10,053 nucleotides of DNA from DAIRET01 sp036795455 (GTDB lineage: Bacteria; Bacteroidota; Ignavibacteria; Ignavibacteriales; Ignavibacteriaceae), in contig DAIRET010000105.1 of the NCBI GenBank assembly GCA_036795455.1, positions 1-10,053 of the forward strand, in the 5' to 3' direction. Of the stretch, positions 1-6,742 are shown one piece after another (within the stretch, counting starts at the first letter, position 1; each line of letters begins with the position of its first letter). The translations under genes were made by a program, and so were the position numbers. The notes under the pieces are model-generated. The model did not search any database and was not told the origin of the DNA. It saw only the letters and a program-made list of their open reading frames with translations.

Positions 1-1
1 G

Positions 2-304
2 GAATACATCCACGGTTTCAGCAATGTAAAAATTCCACCGCTTGAAGATATAATCGCTTTGTACGAGAATATCGGTAGTATGCTGTTTCCGTGTAAAGTA
101 ATTGGATTAGCGATTAACAGTAGAAAATTTACAAAAGCAGAAGCGGATGTTGAACGGGACAAAATGAAAGAAAAATTCGGGCTGCCCGTATGCGATGTAT
201 TTCGACACGGCGCAGACGACCTTCTAAAAGCAGTAGTTTCACTTAAAGAAGAGTTAATTAATAACCGGGCGAAATATTTACCCGGTTATTCGAAAAATGT
301 ATGA
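2..304 (+). CDS. DUF1611 (DgcN-like) protein, C-terminal fragment
   Basis: The reading frame is open from base 2, so the gene starts before the window and only its last 100 codons are present. An in-frame TTG at 59 is not a credible start, because the conserved sequence begins upstream of it (HGFSNVKIPPLEDIIALYE). The pattern is that of the C-terminal P-loop domain of DUF1611/DgcN proteins: an IPPLEDIIALYE segment, then VIGLAINSRK, a helix rich in charged residues, then FGLPVCDVFRHGADDLL. Family members are about 330-350 residues and some are linked to D-glutamate or dipeptide metabolism, often beside a dipeptide epimerase; no such partner is visible here. The P-loop itself lies outside the window. 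The gene converges on the STAS gene with one base between the stops, and its last codons contain a perfect 10-bp inverted repeat. Family assignment is fairly sure; the biochemical role is not. Confidence 0.75.
   Translation, partial: EYIHGFSNVKIPPLEDIIALYENIGSMLFPCKVIGLAINSRKFTKAEADVERDKMKEKFGLPVCDVFRHGADDLLKAVVSLKEELINNRAKYLPGYSKNV
260..290. terminator. Perfect 10-bp inverted repeat at convergent gene ends
   Basis: Left arm 260-269 (AATAACCGGG) and right arm 281-290 (CCCGGTTATT) are perfectly complementary around an 11-nt loop. The repeat lies inside the last codons of the DUF1611 gene, just before the convergent STAS gene. The position suits a bidirectional transcription stop, but neither strand has a proper U-tract after the stem, so this is at best a weak or factor-assisted terminator. 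Confidence 0.35.
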
Positions 305-305
305 T

Positions 306-638
306 TCAGATTTCCTTTACTGCCGAAGCTTCGTCGTTGAAAATGGGAAACAGTTTATCGTAAACAGTAATATCGAATATCTTCCTTGTTGTTTCGTTCA
401 AACCGAATAACCCGATAACCCCGCCGACTGCCGATAATTTCTTTTGAGCCATTATAAGTATGCGTAAACCGGTACTGCTAATGAAAGTTAAACCGGTACA
501 GTCAACAAGGAGTTTTTTTATCCCTTTCTCAAGTAAACCATTTAATTTGTTTTCAAGAATGTCGAAAGTATTGATATCAAGTTTACCTTCAATTTGTATT
601 ACTGAAATGCCGTTCACTTCTTTTTCCGTAATAGTCAT
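306..638 (-). CDS. STAS-domain anti-sigma factor antagonist
   Basis: A 110-residue single STAS domain of the SpoIIAA/RsbV type, the usual length for a stand-alone antagonist. Visible elements are the N-terminal strands (ISVIQIEGKLDINTF), the LLVDCTGLTFISSTGLRIL core and the C-terminal GLNETTRKIFDIT segment. The predicted phosphoserine is Ser55 in S54-S55-T56-G57; classical RsbV/SpoIIAA have Asp before the phosphoserine, here it is Ser. In the known mechanism the unphosphorylated antagonist binds the anti-sigma kinase and frees its target, and phosphorylation by the kinase switches it off. The start is supported by AAGGA seven bases upstream of the ATG. It lies 16 bases downstream of the RsbW-like kinase gene on the same strand, so the two are almost certainly co-transcribed. 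No sigma factor or PP2C phosphatase gene is in the window. Confidence 0.92.
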   Translation of the reverse strand: MTITEKEVNGISVIQIEGKLDINTFDILENKLNGLLEKGIKKLLVDCTGLTFISSTGLRILIMAQKKLSAVGGVIGLFGLNETTRKIFDITVYDKLFPIFNDEASAVKEI

Positions 639-654
639 CTTTTTATCCTTTTAG

Positions 655-1068
655 TTAAAAATGTTTAATCAGTGTCAGTATATTTTTGTTTTCAAATCGT
701 TTGTAATTCACTTCGTCCATCAATTTTTTAATCAAGTAAATACCTAAACCGCCTACTTTTCTATCTTCAAGCGAGGCGTTAAGGTCGGTAGGGTCGCATA
801 CATTAATAGGGTCGAATTCCATTCCATCATCTATTATTTCAATACTTATTAAATTGCTGTTAGTTATTACGAGTATCTCAATTTCATGTTCTGTATCATC
901 TTGAAACGCATAAGAAATTACATTAATAACAGCTTCTTCAACTACCAGGTGAATATCATTTGATATATTTTTTGAAAGGCTTAGCTTGCTTAGGATTTTG
1001 TCAATTTCCTCTTTTACAAAGCTCAATTCCGAAATATCGTTTTTTATTTTAAATGAATATGTCATCAA
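655..1068 (-). CDS. RsbW/SpoIIAB-like anti-sigma serine kinase (HATPase_c)
   Basis: A 137-residue GHKL-fold kinase without a sensor domain, matching the RsbW/SpoIIAB length. The N-box is VVEEAVINVISYAF, with Glu45 and Asn49 as catalytic and Mg-binding positions. The G1 box is IIDDGMEFDP (Asp80, Gly82) and the G2 box is VGGLGIYLIKKLMDEV (Gly106-Gly109). Such kinases phosphorylate the Ser of a STAS antagonist and, when not bound to it, sequester a sigma factor or another regulator. The STAS gene directly downstream is the obvious substrate. Two ATGs stand in tandem at the start (MM); I use the first. There is no strong Shine-Dalgarno site. A terminator at 1140-1172 separates this operon from the upstream HEAT-like gene, so it probably has its own promoter between 1069 and 1140, where I found no consensus boxes. 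The real target protein is unknown. Confidence 0.9.
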   Translation of the reverse strand: MMTYSFKIKNDISELSFVKEEIDKILSKLSLSKNISNDIHLVVEEAVINVISYAFQDDTEHEIEILVITNSNLISIEIIDDGMEFDPINVCDPTDLNASLEDRKVGGLGIYLIKKLMDEVNYKRFENKNILTLIKHF

Positions 1069-1134
1069 TACAAAATCTTAACTTTTCACTTGAAATAATA
1101 GCTAAAATATAACTGAATAGAAAGAGGATTTTTT

Positions 1135-1172
1135 AGAAAAGTAAAAATAAAGGCGAAGCGTAACGCTTTCGC
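1135..1172 (-). terminator. Rho-independent terminator of the HEAT-like gene
   Basis: Read on the minus strand just after the stop at 1197, the sequence forms GCGAAAGCG-TTA-CGCTTCGC, a GC-rich stem of eight pairs with one bulged A and a 3-nt loop (1153-1172). It is followed by a T-rich tail, CTTTATTTTTACTTTTC. This is a good intrinsic terminator for the exported HEAT-like gene and insulates the rsbW-STAS operon downstream. Confidence 0.7.
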
Positions 1173-1196
1173 TGTTATAAATTGTAATGAGTTGAA

Positions 1197-1610
1197 TTAA
1201 TTCTCATCATTCTTATGCTTTAAATAGTAAGCATGGAATTTTCTGCAGAGCTCTTTAACACTACAGCAATCATCAAACCGGGAAGCGTACTCGATTAATT
1301 TTAATCCTCTTCCGTCACCGATTTTTAGAAGTGCAAGAGCTGCGGTTATCCTAACTTTATCGTTTTTTTCTTCCCTGAATAACTTCATCAAAGGTATTAC
1401 AAGACCTTCAGCTTTAATTTCTCCTGCAACAAAAGCTGAACTTGCACGTAACCCGGTATTTCCCGAGCAGATACCAATTAAAAGATTTTGTTCGGCAAGT
1501 GCTTTATCGAATTTTTTAGTTTTGGAGAAAGCGGGAGTAGTGGAGAAAGTGAACCCTGTAAAAATTGTTAAAAGAAGAAAAACGACCGCTGGAATTGTTA
1601 TTTTTTTCAT
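1197..1610 (-). CDS. Small exported HEAT-repeat-like protein
   Basis: The protein has 137 residues. Residues 1-29 look like a Sec signal peptide: two Lys, a hydrophobic core from Ile6 to Phe22, and a possible signal peptidase I site after Ala27-Phe28-Ser29. The mature part resembles two HEAT-like helical pairs. The first is around residues 38-79 (NTGLRASSAFVAGEIK, then VIPLMKLF); the second is around 82-110 (DKVRITAALALLKIGDGRGLKLIEYA), with the typical D-x-x-V-R-x-x-A-A-x-A-L-x-x-I-G-D spacing. Four Cys (48, 115, 116, 122) could form disulfides in the periplasm. TAGGTG lies seven bases before the ATG. It is flanked by its own terminator and a 149-base upstream gap, so it is probably monocistronic. 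HEAT folds usually mediate protein contacts; no partner or enzymatic role can be assigned. Confidence 0.75.
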   Translation of the reverse strand: MKKITIPAVVFLLLTIFTGFTFSTTPAFSKTKKFDKALAEQNLLIGICSGNTGLRASSAFVAGEIKAEGLVIPLMKLFREEKNDKVRITAALALLKIGDGRGLKLIEYASRFDDCCSVKELCRKFHAYYLKHKNDEN

Positions 1611-1759
1611 GATGACACACCTACAAAAAGTTAAAAATTTTCGTTGTTAAAATGGTATGTCTGAATTAGTTAAGCACGTAGATTTGTACAAGCGTACTAA
1701 TTAAGGTGATTCACGGTTTGATTTTCATTTAATCGGGAAACCAAATAATGCCTGCATGA

Positions 1760-3115
1760 TTAATCGCTCTCTAATTCATTGCATAAACCGATATAAGCAT
1801 CAACATCAAATTTTCTTTTACATCCGTTATAATTCATGTAACGAATTTTTCCGAATACAGAGCGTTCTCCCCACGCTCTGTCATGGATTCCCCCGATAGA
1901 CCAGGCGCATCCGGTATAACCGTTCGGATCACGACCATCAAGCTGATATTTATCATTCAAATAGATTGAAAACTCCAAAGCCTTTTCCGGAGTTTCGCTC
2001 CATTCAAGAATTTTCTTTGCCCAGTACATCCTCATATAACCGTGCATTTTCCCTTTTATACGCAACTGCTTTTGAGCTGCATTCCATAGAGGATCATCTG
2101 TTTTTCCGGCTTCAAAATCTTCAAGAGAATAAACGTAATCTTTTCTATCTTTCCTGTGAGCGTCAAGTGTTGCTTTTGCCCAATCTCTAAACCCTGTAAA
2201 ACTATCGTAATTTGAATTGAAGTAACAAAAGTTATCCGATAGTTCTTTTCGTACAATTAACTCTTCGAGAAAAGCTTCGGTACTTTCAGAATGAACCGCA
2301 TACTTTTTAACATTCAAAGCTATGCGTTGGGCGGAAATCTGCCCGAAGTGTAAGTAAGGAGATAGATTTGACTGCCCGTCAATAACCGGGTTATTACGGT
2401 TGGAATTATATTCTTGAATTTTACTATTAATAAATTCTTCCAGTACCAATTGTGCTTGAAATTCTCCCGGTTTAATCCATGTAACCGGTTTTATTGAGTG
2501 GTCAATTTTTATTGAATCATATACCGAATCCCAGTTTACGTCTTTTTGTTCGGAAGAATTACTATCCTTCATTTTTTTCAATTCAGGAAACTCATCTAAA
2601 AACCCGGGAAGATTTCTGTGGATTTTGGGACGGAGTGTATATGCCCCAAACTCTTCTTTGTTTGAAGCCCAGAAGCACGGAACTATATTGTGAGAATCAA
2701 CTTCATAGACCGGTATCCGGATTTTATCAATTAACTTTTGTTTCCAAATTCTTTTTATTTTGAGTGGGTCAAAATCCGTAACTACAGCACTGATGTTGTA
2801 TTCATCCACAAATTGTTTTATTCTCTCTTCAGGCTGACCGGACAATAAATAAAACGGTATGTTGTAATCTTTCAGATTCTTTTCTACTTCTTGTAAACCT
2901 TTCATCATAAAATCATACTGTCTGAAAGAAGCATTAAGAAATTCCGGCACAAGCGTAAAAGCTACTACGAGTTTTTTATTGTTTCTCACTGCGATGTCCT
3001 GTGAGAATAATAAAGCCCAATTGTCATTTACACGCTGTTCTCTGCTCATCCAGTAAAGAACATTGCCTGTCCCGTTTTCTACCGGGTTAAGTTTTCTTCC
3101 TCTTTTAAGATTCAT
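1760..3115 (-). CDS. phr: Class II CPD photolyase (deoxyribodipyrimidine photo-lyase)
   Basis: A full-length flavoprotein of 451 residues that uses blue or near-UV light to split cyclobutane pyrimidine dimers in DNA. Class II rather than class I signatures run along the whole length. They are YWMSREQRVNDNWAL (21-35), the DSHNIVPCFWAS stretch with TLRPKI (140-165), SPYLHFGQISAQR (252-264), EELIVRKELSDNFCYFN (284-300), and LWNAAQKQL with GKMHGYMRMYWAKKILEW (343-372). The last is YLNDKYQLDGRDPNGYTGCAWSIGG (385-409) followed by HDRAWGERSVFGKIRYM. Residues of roughly 250-430 form the FAD pocket and DNA-binding surface; the N-terminal 140 or so are the Rossmann-like antenna domain. The ATG has no Shine-Dalgarno site but leaves the expected short lead before the first conserved block. 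It is divergent from the zinc-ribbon gene across 86 bases. No truncation or missing motif is seen. Confidence 0.96.
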   Translation of the reverse strand: MNLKRGRKLNPVENGTGNVLYWMSREQRVNDNWALLFSQDIAVRNNKKLVVAFTLVPEFLNASFRQYDFMMKGLQEVEKNLKDYNIPFYLLSGQPEERIKQFVDEYNISAVVTDFDPLKIKRIWKQKLIDKIRIPVYEVDSHNIVPCFWASNKEEFGAYTLRPKIHRNLPGFLDEFPELKKMKDSNSSEQKDVNWDSVYDSIKIDHSIKPVTWIKPGEFQAQLVLEEFINSKIQEYNSNRNNPVIDGQSNLSPYLHFGQISAQRIALNVKKYAVHSESTEAFLEELIVRKELSDNFCYFNSNYDSFTGFRDWAKATLDAHRKDRKDYVYSLEDFEAGKTDDPLWNAAQKQLRIKGKMHGYMRMYWAKKILEWSETPEKALEFSIYLNDKYQLDGRDPNGYTGCAWSIGGIHDRAWGERSVFGKIRYMNYNGCKRKFDVDAYIGLCNELESD

Positions 3116-3201
3116 TTTGTTAGAAATAGCTTTGTTTTAGTTAGATTTTAAGTGTAAAAATAATTCATTTTCTATTTAATTAATAGTTTTGCGAGGTAAA
3201 A

Positions 3202-3582
3202 ATGGAAAACCAGCCGCTTACAACACAAATGATAGTAATCATTTCAGTTTTAATATCTGTATTAACGGTTGTAATTGTATTTTTAGTTTTAAAACTTAAG
3301 ACAAGAGTTACCGATAACAAAGTTTTGAGTCGCAGTTCAATGATATTCCCATCTGTTAATTGTCCCAAATGTCAAAAAGAAATGGAAAAAGGTTTTGTAC
3401 CAATACAAAAAGGTATTTATTATAGGAATATAAATGAAAAGCCGTTCACGCAGTTATTATCTATGAAGAAGCTGTTGAAGAATACTTTATCATTTGGAGT
3501 AAGACAACTTGAATTGCAGTCATGGCGCTGCAACAAATGCAATTATCTATTAATCAACCATAACGAGCGGTACGGTAAGTAA
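3202..3582 (+). CDS. Membrane-anchored zinc-ribbon protein (DUF6487/PF20097-like)
   Basis: The protein has 126 residues. One strong transmembrane helix covers residues 9-31 (IVIISVLISVLTVVIVFLVL and flanks), followed by a basic linker. The rest is a cytoplasmic-type zinc ribbon with two CxxC knuckles, C54-P-K-C57 and C110-N-K-C113, about 52 residues apart. The CPKCQKEMEKGFVPIQKGIYYR stretch and the closing WRCNKCNYLL resemble a family of small proteins of unknown function (PF20097 by memory). The ribbon most likely binds one zinc. GAGG lies just upstream of the ATG, which supports the start. The gene converges with nagA with only four bases between stops, and I see no intrinsic terminator there. 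No function can be stated; the neighbours do not suggest one. Confidence 0.75.
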   Translation: MENQPLTTQMIVIISVLISVLTVVIVFLVLKLKTRVTDNKVLSRSSMIFPSVNCPKCQKEMEKGFVPIQKGIYYRNINEKPFTQLLSMKKLLKNTLSFGVRQLELQSWRCNKCNYLLINHNERYGK

Positions 3583-3586
3583 AAAC

Positions 3587-4732
3587 CTAATTAATAAGTT
3601 TACCGTTAATGATTGTTGAATAAACGTTAAATTCTTTATCGATAAGGACTATGTCGGCATCTTTGCCAGGTTCTAAAGTGCCTTTGCGGTGATGAGTATT
3701 AATCACCCGAGCCGGATTAAGAGAGACAGTTTCCACTGCTTCTTCAAATGAACACCCGGTGAATTTCATAAAACTGAATGCAATTTTATTTAAAGGCATT
3801 GTGGAACCGATTAGCGTTCCATCTTTATAACGGGCGGCTCCATTTTTAGATATGTAGTCTTTACCATTATACTTATAGTTTCCCTCGGGCAAACCCATTG
3901 CTTGAACACCATCGGTAATACAAACACACCGTGAAGCACCAATATTCCGATAGATTAGATTTACAATCGAAGGGTGAATATGATGTCCATCGCTTATGAT
4001 TTGGGTTGTTACCAAATTGTTTTCAAAAATTGCAGCTATCGGTCCCGGTTCTCTATGATGCAGTGGTCGCATTGCATTAAATAAATGAGTAACATGTTTT
4101 ACACCAATTTCAAAGCATTCCTTTGCCGTTGAATATTCGGCATCGGAATGACCGAAAGAAGCGACTACGTTATTCTGAAGCAGTCTTTCTATAATTTCAA
4201 TATTTCCTTTTAACTCCGGAGCAATTGTCATCATTTTAAGATTACCGTTTGTTATTTTCAAAATTTCATCCATTCTTTTTGCGGTTGAATTGTAAATAGA
4301 TGCCGGGTCAATTCCTCCTTTTTTTACCGGGTTAATGAAGGGTCCTTCTATATGAATCCCCAAAAGGTTTGCTCCTTCCATTTCCGAATTTGTAAGCTCT
4401 GCTGCAATTTTTAGATGTTTATTCTTTTCCTTCGGTTTCATTACAGTAGTTGCAAGGAACGATGTAGTACCGAATTTAGCTAATGTACTTGATATCTTTT
4501 GAATAGCTTCCCTGCTTCCATCCAGAATATCCGAACCTCCCGCACCCTGAATATGTAAATCAATAAAGCCGGGAGCAGCGATTTTATTACAGGCGTCCAT
4601 TATTTTGCAATTTTTATTGATCACATCAATATCGCCAATAGCAGTAATAATTCCCTTACTAACAAGAATGTTAACCGAAATATCTAATTTATTATATAGC
4701 CTGCAGTTTCGTATTAAAAGTTGATTATTCAT
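3587..4732 (-). CDS. nagA: N-acetylglucosamine-6-phosphate deacetylase (NagA)
   Basis: A 381-residue amidohydrolase that converts GlcNAc-6-phosphate to glucosamine-6-phosphate plus acetate in amino-sugar and cell-wall recycling, in the cytoplasm. Visible active-site elements are APGFIDLHIQGAGG (His60, Gln62), HIEGPF (metal ligand Glu129), SFGHSDAEY (His195), VTHLFNAM (His216), SDGHHIHP (His251), ITDGVQAMG (catalytic Asp274), and the C-terminal GTLEPGKDADIVLID strap. The first motif is HxQ rather than the HxH of Bacillus or the QxN of E. coli. I start at the ATG at 4732; an in-frame TTG at 4777 would add 15 residues before the normal MNNQLLIRNCRLY N-terminus and has no support. nagB, a PTS or a transporter are not adjacent, so the gene appears solitary. 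It is divergent from the GT-C gene. Confidence 0.95.
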   Translation of the reverse strand: MNNQLLIRNCRLYNKLDISVNILVSKGIITAIGDIDVINKNCKIMDACNKIAAPGFIDLHIQGAGGSDILDGSREAIQKISSTLAKFGTTSFLATTVMKPKEKNKHLKIAAELTNSEMEGANLLGIHIEGPFINPVKKGGIDPASIYNSTAKRMDEILKITNGNLKMMTIAPELKGNIEIIERLLQNNVVASFGHSDAEYSTAKECFEIGVKHVTHLFNAMRPLHHREPGPIAAIFENNLVTTQIISDGHHIHPSIVNLIYRNIGASRCVCITDGVQAMGLPEGNYKYNGKDYISKNGAARYKDGTLIGSTMPLNKIAFSFMKFTGCSFEEAVETVSLNPARVINTHHRKGTLEPGKDADIVLIDKEFNVYSTIINGKLIN

Positions 4733-4783
4733 ATTTTTATAGAAAGAAATTTGAAAATTTTCTGCAAAGTTAATCAATCAGTC

Positions 4784-4789
4784 TATAAT
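4784..4789 (+). promoter_or_regulatory. Possible -10 box for the GT-C gene
   Basis: TATAAT lies in the 80-base gap between the divergent nagA and GT-C starts. No good -35 box sits 16-18 bases upstream. If used, transcription would begin near 4796. That leaves almost no leader for the TTG at 4801 but a short leader for the ATG at 4813. In AT-rich DNA this match could be chance. Confidence 0.25.
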
Positions 4790-4812
4790 AACATTATTTT
4801 TTGAAAAGGTTT

Positions 4813-6651
4813 ATGGGTTCAAAGAAACAGAGAAAAAAAGAAAACTTAACAGCATCCGCGGCGGGTAAGTACGACTCCAAGTACATATTTTTTATTACGG
4901 GATTTATCATTCTCTTAACCGGAATATATTCAACGATTAATATGAAATGGGTGTGCGACGATGCTTTCATTACTTTCCGCTATATTGAAAACTGGATAAA
5001 TGGAGCGGGACTTGTCTATAATCCTGGAGAATATGTTGAAGGCTATACAAATTTTCTATGGCTTCTACTTCTTGCATTTTTTAACATACTCGGTTTTGAT
5101 CTCGTTGCATCATCAATGTATCTGGGAATTTTATTTTTTGCCGGGACTATACTGATTACAACTTTAACAAGTTTTCGTTTTGCAAGAGGGAAAGTATTCC
5201 TATTACCGTTTACAGCTTTGATGCTCGTACTTCATTACGACTTTAGAATTTGGGCGACAAGCGGACTTGAAACGTCAATGTTCACATTCTTAATTGTTTC
5301 CGGGTTTTATGTTTTTACATTATCAAAGCTACAGGAAGTGAAAAAAGCTTTATTGTCGGGTACTGTATTGATATTCGCAGTATTAACCCGTCCGGATGGT
5401 GCATTTTTCTATGCTGTTTTTTTCTTTTTTTTACTGATTAGAGTGATTAGCAGTGATTCTTCAATAAAACAAAAACTGAAACCTCTAATTGCTTTCATCA
5501 TCCCGTTTATAATACTTTACATTCCTTATCTAATCTGGAAGATAAGCTACTACGGAGATATTTATCCTAATACTTATTATGCAAAAGCCGGTTGGATGAG
5601 CTATTACAGCCAGGGTTTTTTCTATTTGCAAACCTATTTTCAAGCGTACTATTCTTCATGGATATTTCTTATTGCTTTTATCCCAATTATTATTTTCATA
5701 AAAAATTACAAGGAAGGCAGGATTTTTCAGCGGATTAAAACTCTCGTGTTAAACGAATACCTTTCAGCATTAATTCTTGCTGTAATAATTATTATCCTTT
5801 ACTCGATATTCTTTATTGCAAAAGTCGGAGGTGATTTTATGTACGCCCGGTTTATTATCCCGATAATACCGTTGCTCTATTTAGCAGGAGAAAATGCTAT
5901 CCGTTGTTTGTTTGAAAAGAAAAGAAACATCTTAATACTATTTTTTATACTCATTTTCTTTACGGGAATAATTGAAAAGAAATCCCGCGATCATCTTTTT
6001 ATAGATGGTAGGGGGGAGAGAATTTCTATTTACGATTTGAATGGTGTTGCCGATGAATACTGGTTTTATACGCAGACAGAGAAAATCGGGGGGATTAACC
6101 ATATACAATTTATGGAAATGGCGGGTAAAGAGTTTAATCGTTATTTCAAAGACCGGGATGTTAGATTTCTTATAATGGCTGCACAAGCAAGTCTTGCTTA
6201 TTATTCTAAAATAAAAACTTGTGTGGAATTTAATGGTCTTACCGATAAGTATATCGCCCACTTACCGATTTCAGAAAGAGGAAGACCGGGACATGAACGC
6301 GCTGCACCTTATGATTATGTGATTGAAAGAGGAGTACACTTTACGTTTGATAATCCACCTGATAACTGGGCTGATTACCGTACTTTATACATTCGCTTAT
6401 CGGGAGAGTTTCAACCTTTAATGATGATTACTTACGATAAAGAACTGATGGACTATCTCGAAAAAAATTTCCCGCAAGATATTAAGTTTATCAACTTCGA
6501 GAACTATCTTGACAGTTACATTTCAACAATCAATACAAAAGGAAAACCGCTTGTTGAGAATGATTTCAAACAGTTCAGTGATTTCTACTTCAAGCATAAT
6601 GACGACCCGGAAAGGTTAAAGCAGTTTCAAGAATACTTACTGCGAAATTAG
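4813..6651 (+). CDS. GT-C fold polytopic membrane glycosyltransferase
   Basis: About 612 residues. The N-terminal two thirds is membrane-embedded with about ten hydrophobic helices; the last 220 residues are hydrophilic and probably extracytoplasmic. Counted from the TTG at 4801, the first helix is about 28-46, followed by the loop CDDAFITFRYIENWINGAG, whose Asp53-Asp54 matches the acidic catalytic motif of GT-C enzymes using polyprenyl-phosphate sugars. Other hallmarks are NPGEYVEGYTNFLW, TSGLETSMF, LTRPDGAFF, a GGDFMYARFIIPIIPLL helix, and in the tail LTDKYIAHLPISERGRPGHE, a pattern I associate with AftB-like transferases and their relatives. It probably transfers a sugar from a lipid carrier to an envelope glycan or lipid; donor and acceptor are unknown. 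The start is uncertain: ATG 4813 follows AAGG closely, while TTG 4801 has no Shine-Dalgarno. No partner glycan genes are adjacent. Confidence 0.82.
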   Translation: MGSKKQRKKENLTASAAGKYDSKYIFFITGFIILLTGIYSTINMKWVCDDAFITFRYIENWINGAGLVYNPGEYVEGYTNFLWLLLLAFFNILGFDLVASSMYLGILFFAGTILITTLTSFRFARGKVFLLPFTALMLVLHYDFRIWATSGLETSMFTFLIVSGFYVFTLSKLQEVKKALLSGTVLIFAVLTRPDGAFFYAVFFFFLLIRVISSDSSIKQKLKPLIAFIIPFIILYIPYLIWKISYYGDIYPNTYYAKAGWMSYYSQGFFYLQTYFQAYYSSWIFLIAFIPIIIFIKNYKEGRIFQRIKTLVLNEYLSALILAVIIIILYSIFFIAKVGGDFMYARFIIPIIPLLYLAGENAIRCLFEKKRNILILFFILIFFTGIIEKKSRDHLFIDGRGERISIYDLNGVADEYWFYTQTEKIGGINHIQFMEMAGKEFNRYFKDRDVRFLIMAAQASLAYYSKIKTCVEFNGLTDKYIAHLPISERGRPGHERAAPYDYVIERGVHFTFDNPPDNWADYRTLYIRLSGEFQPLMMITYDKELMDYLEKNFPQDIKFINFENYLDSYISTINTKGKPLVENDFKQFSDFYFKHNDDPERLKQFQEYLLRN

Positions 6652-6742
6652 TGGAAATTACCTGTCCGTTTATTACGGTATAAATAAATGGTATTGATGT
6701 TATAGAATTATCAATTATTTTTAAAACAAAAAAAAGCGAAAT

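Noticed and set aside
59..304. TTG at 59 as the start of a small 81-residue protein
   Set aside because: The frame is open upstream to base 2 and conserved DUF1611 sequence precedes the TTG, so this is the tail of a longer gene.
1680..1700. GTAC-containing imperfect palindrome upstream of the HEAT-like gene as an operator
   Set aside because: The arms are short and imperfect, and there is no second copy or nearby regulator gene.
3180..3368. Minus-strand frame opposite the zinc-ribbon gene
   Set aside because: The plus-strand frame has a transmembrane helix, two CxxC knuckles and a Shine-Dalgarno site; the reverse has nothing.
5417..5432. T7-C-T8 tract in the GT-C gene as a phase-variation site
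   Set aside because: It encodes a Phe-rich membrane helix in AT-rich DNA; one interrupted tract of this length is weak evidence for slippage.
5938..6261. 107-codon minus-strand frame inside the GT-C gene
   Set aside because: Antisense shadow; composition is not protein-like and the plus-strand frame is conserved here.
6696..6725. Short ATTGAT/ATCAAT inverted repeat followed by T-rich sequence after the GT-C gene, as a terminator
   Set aside because: The stem is only 6 AT-rich pairs with an 11-nt loop, too weak to call.
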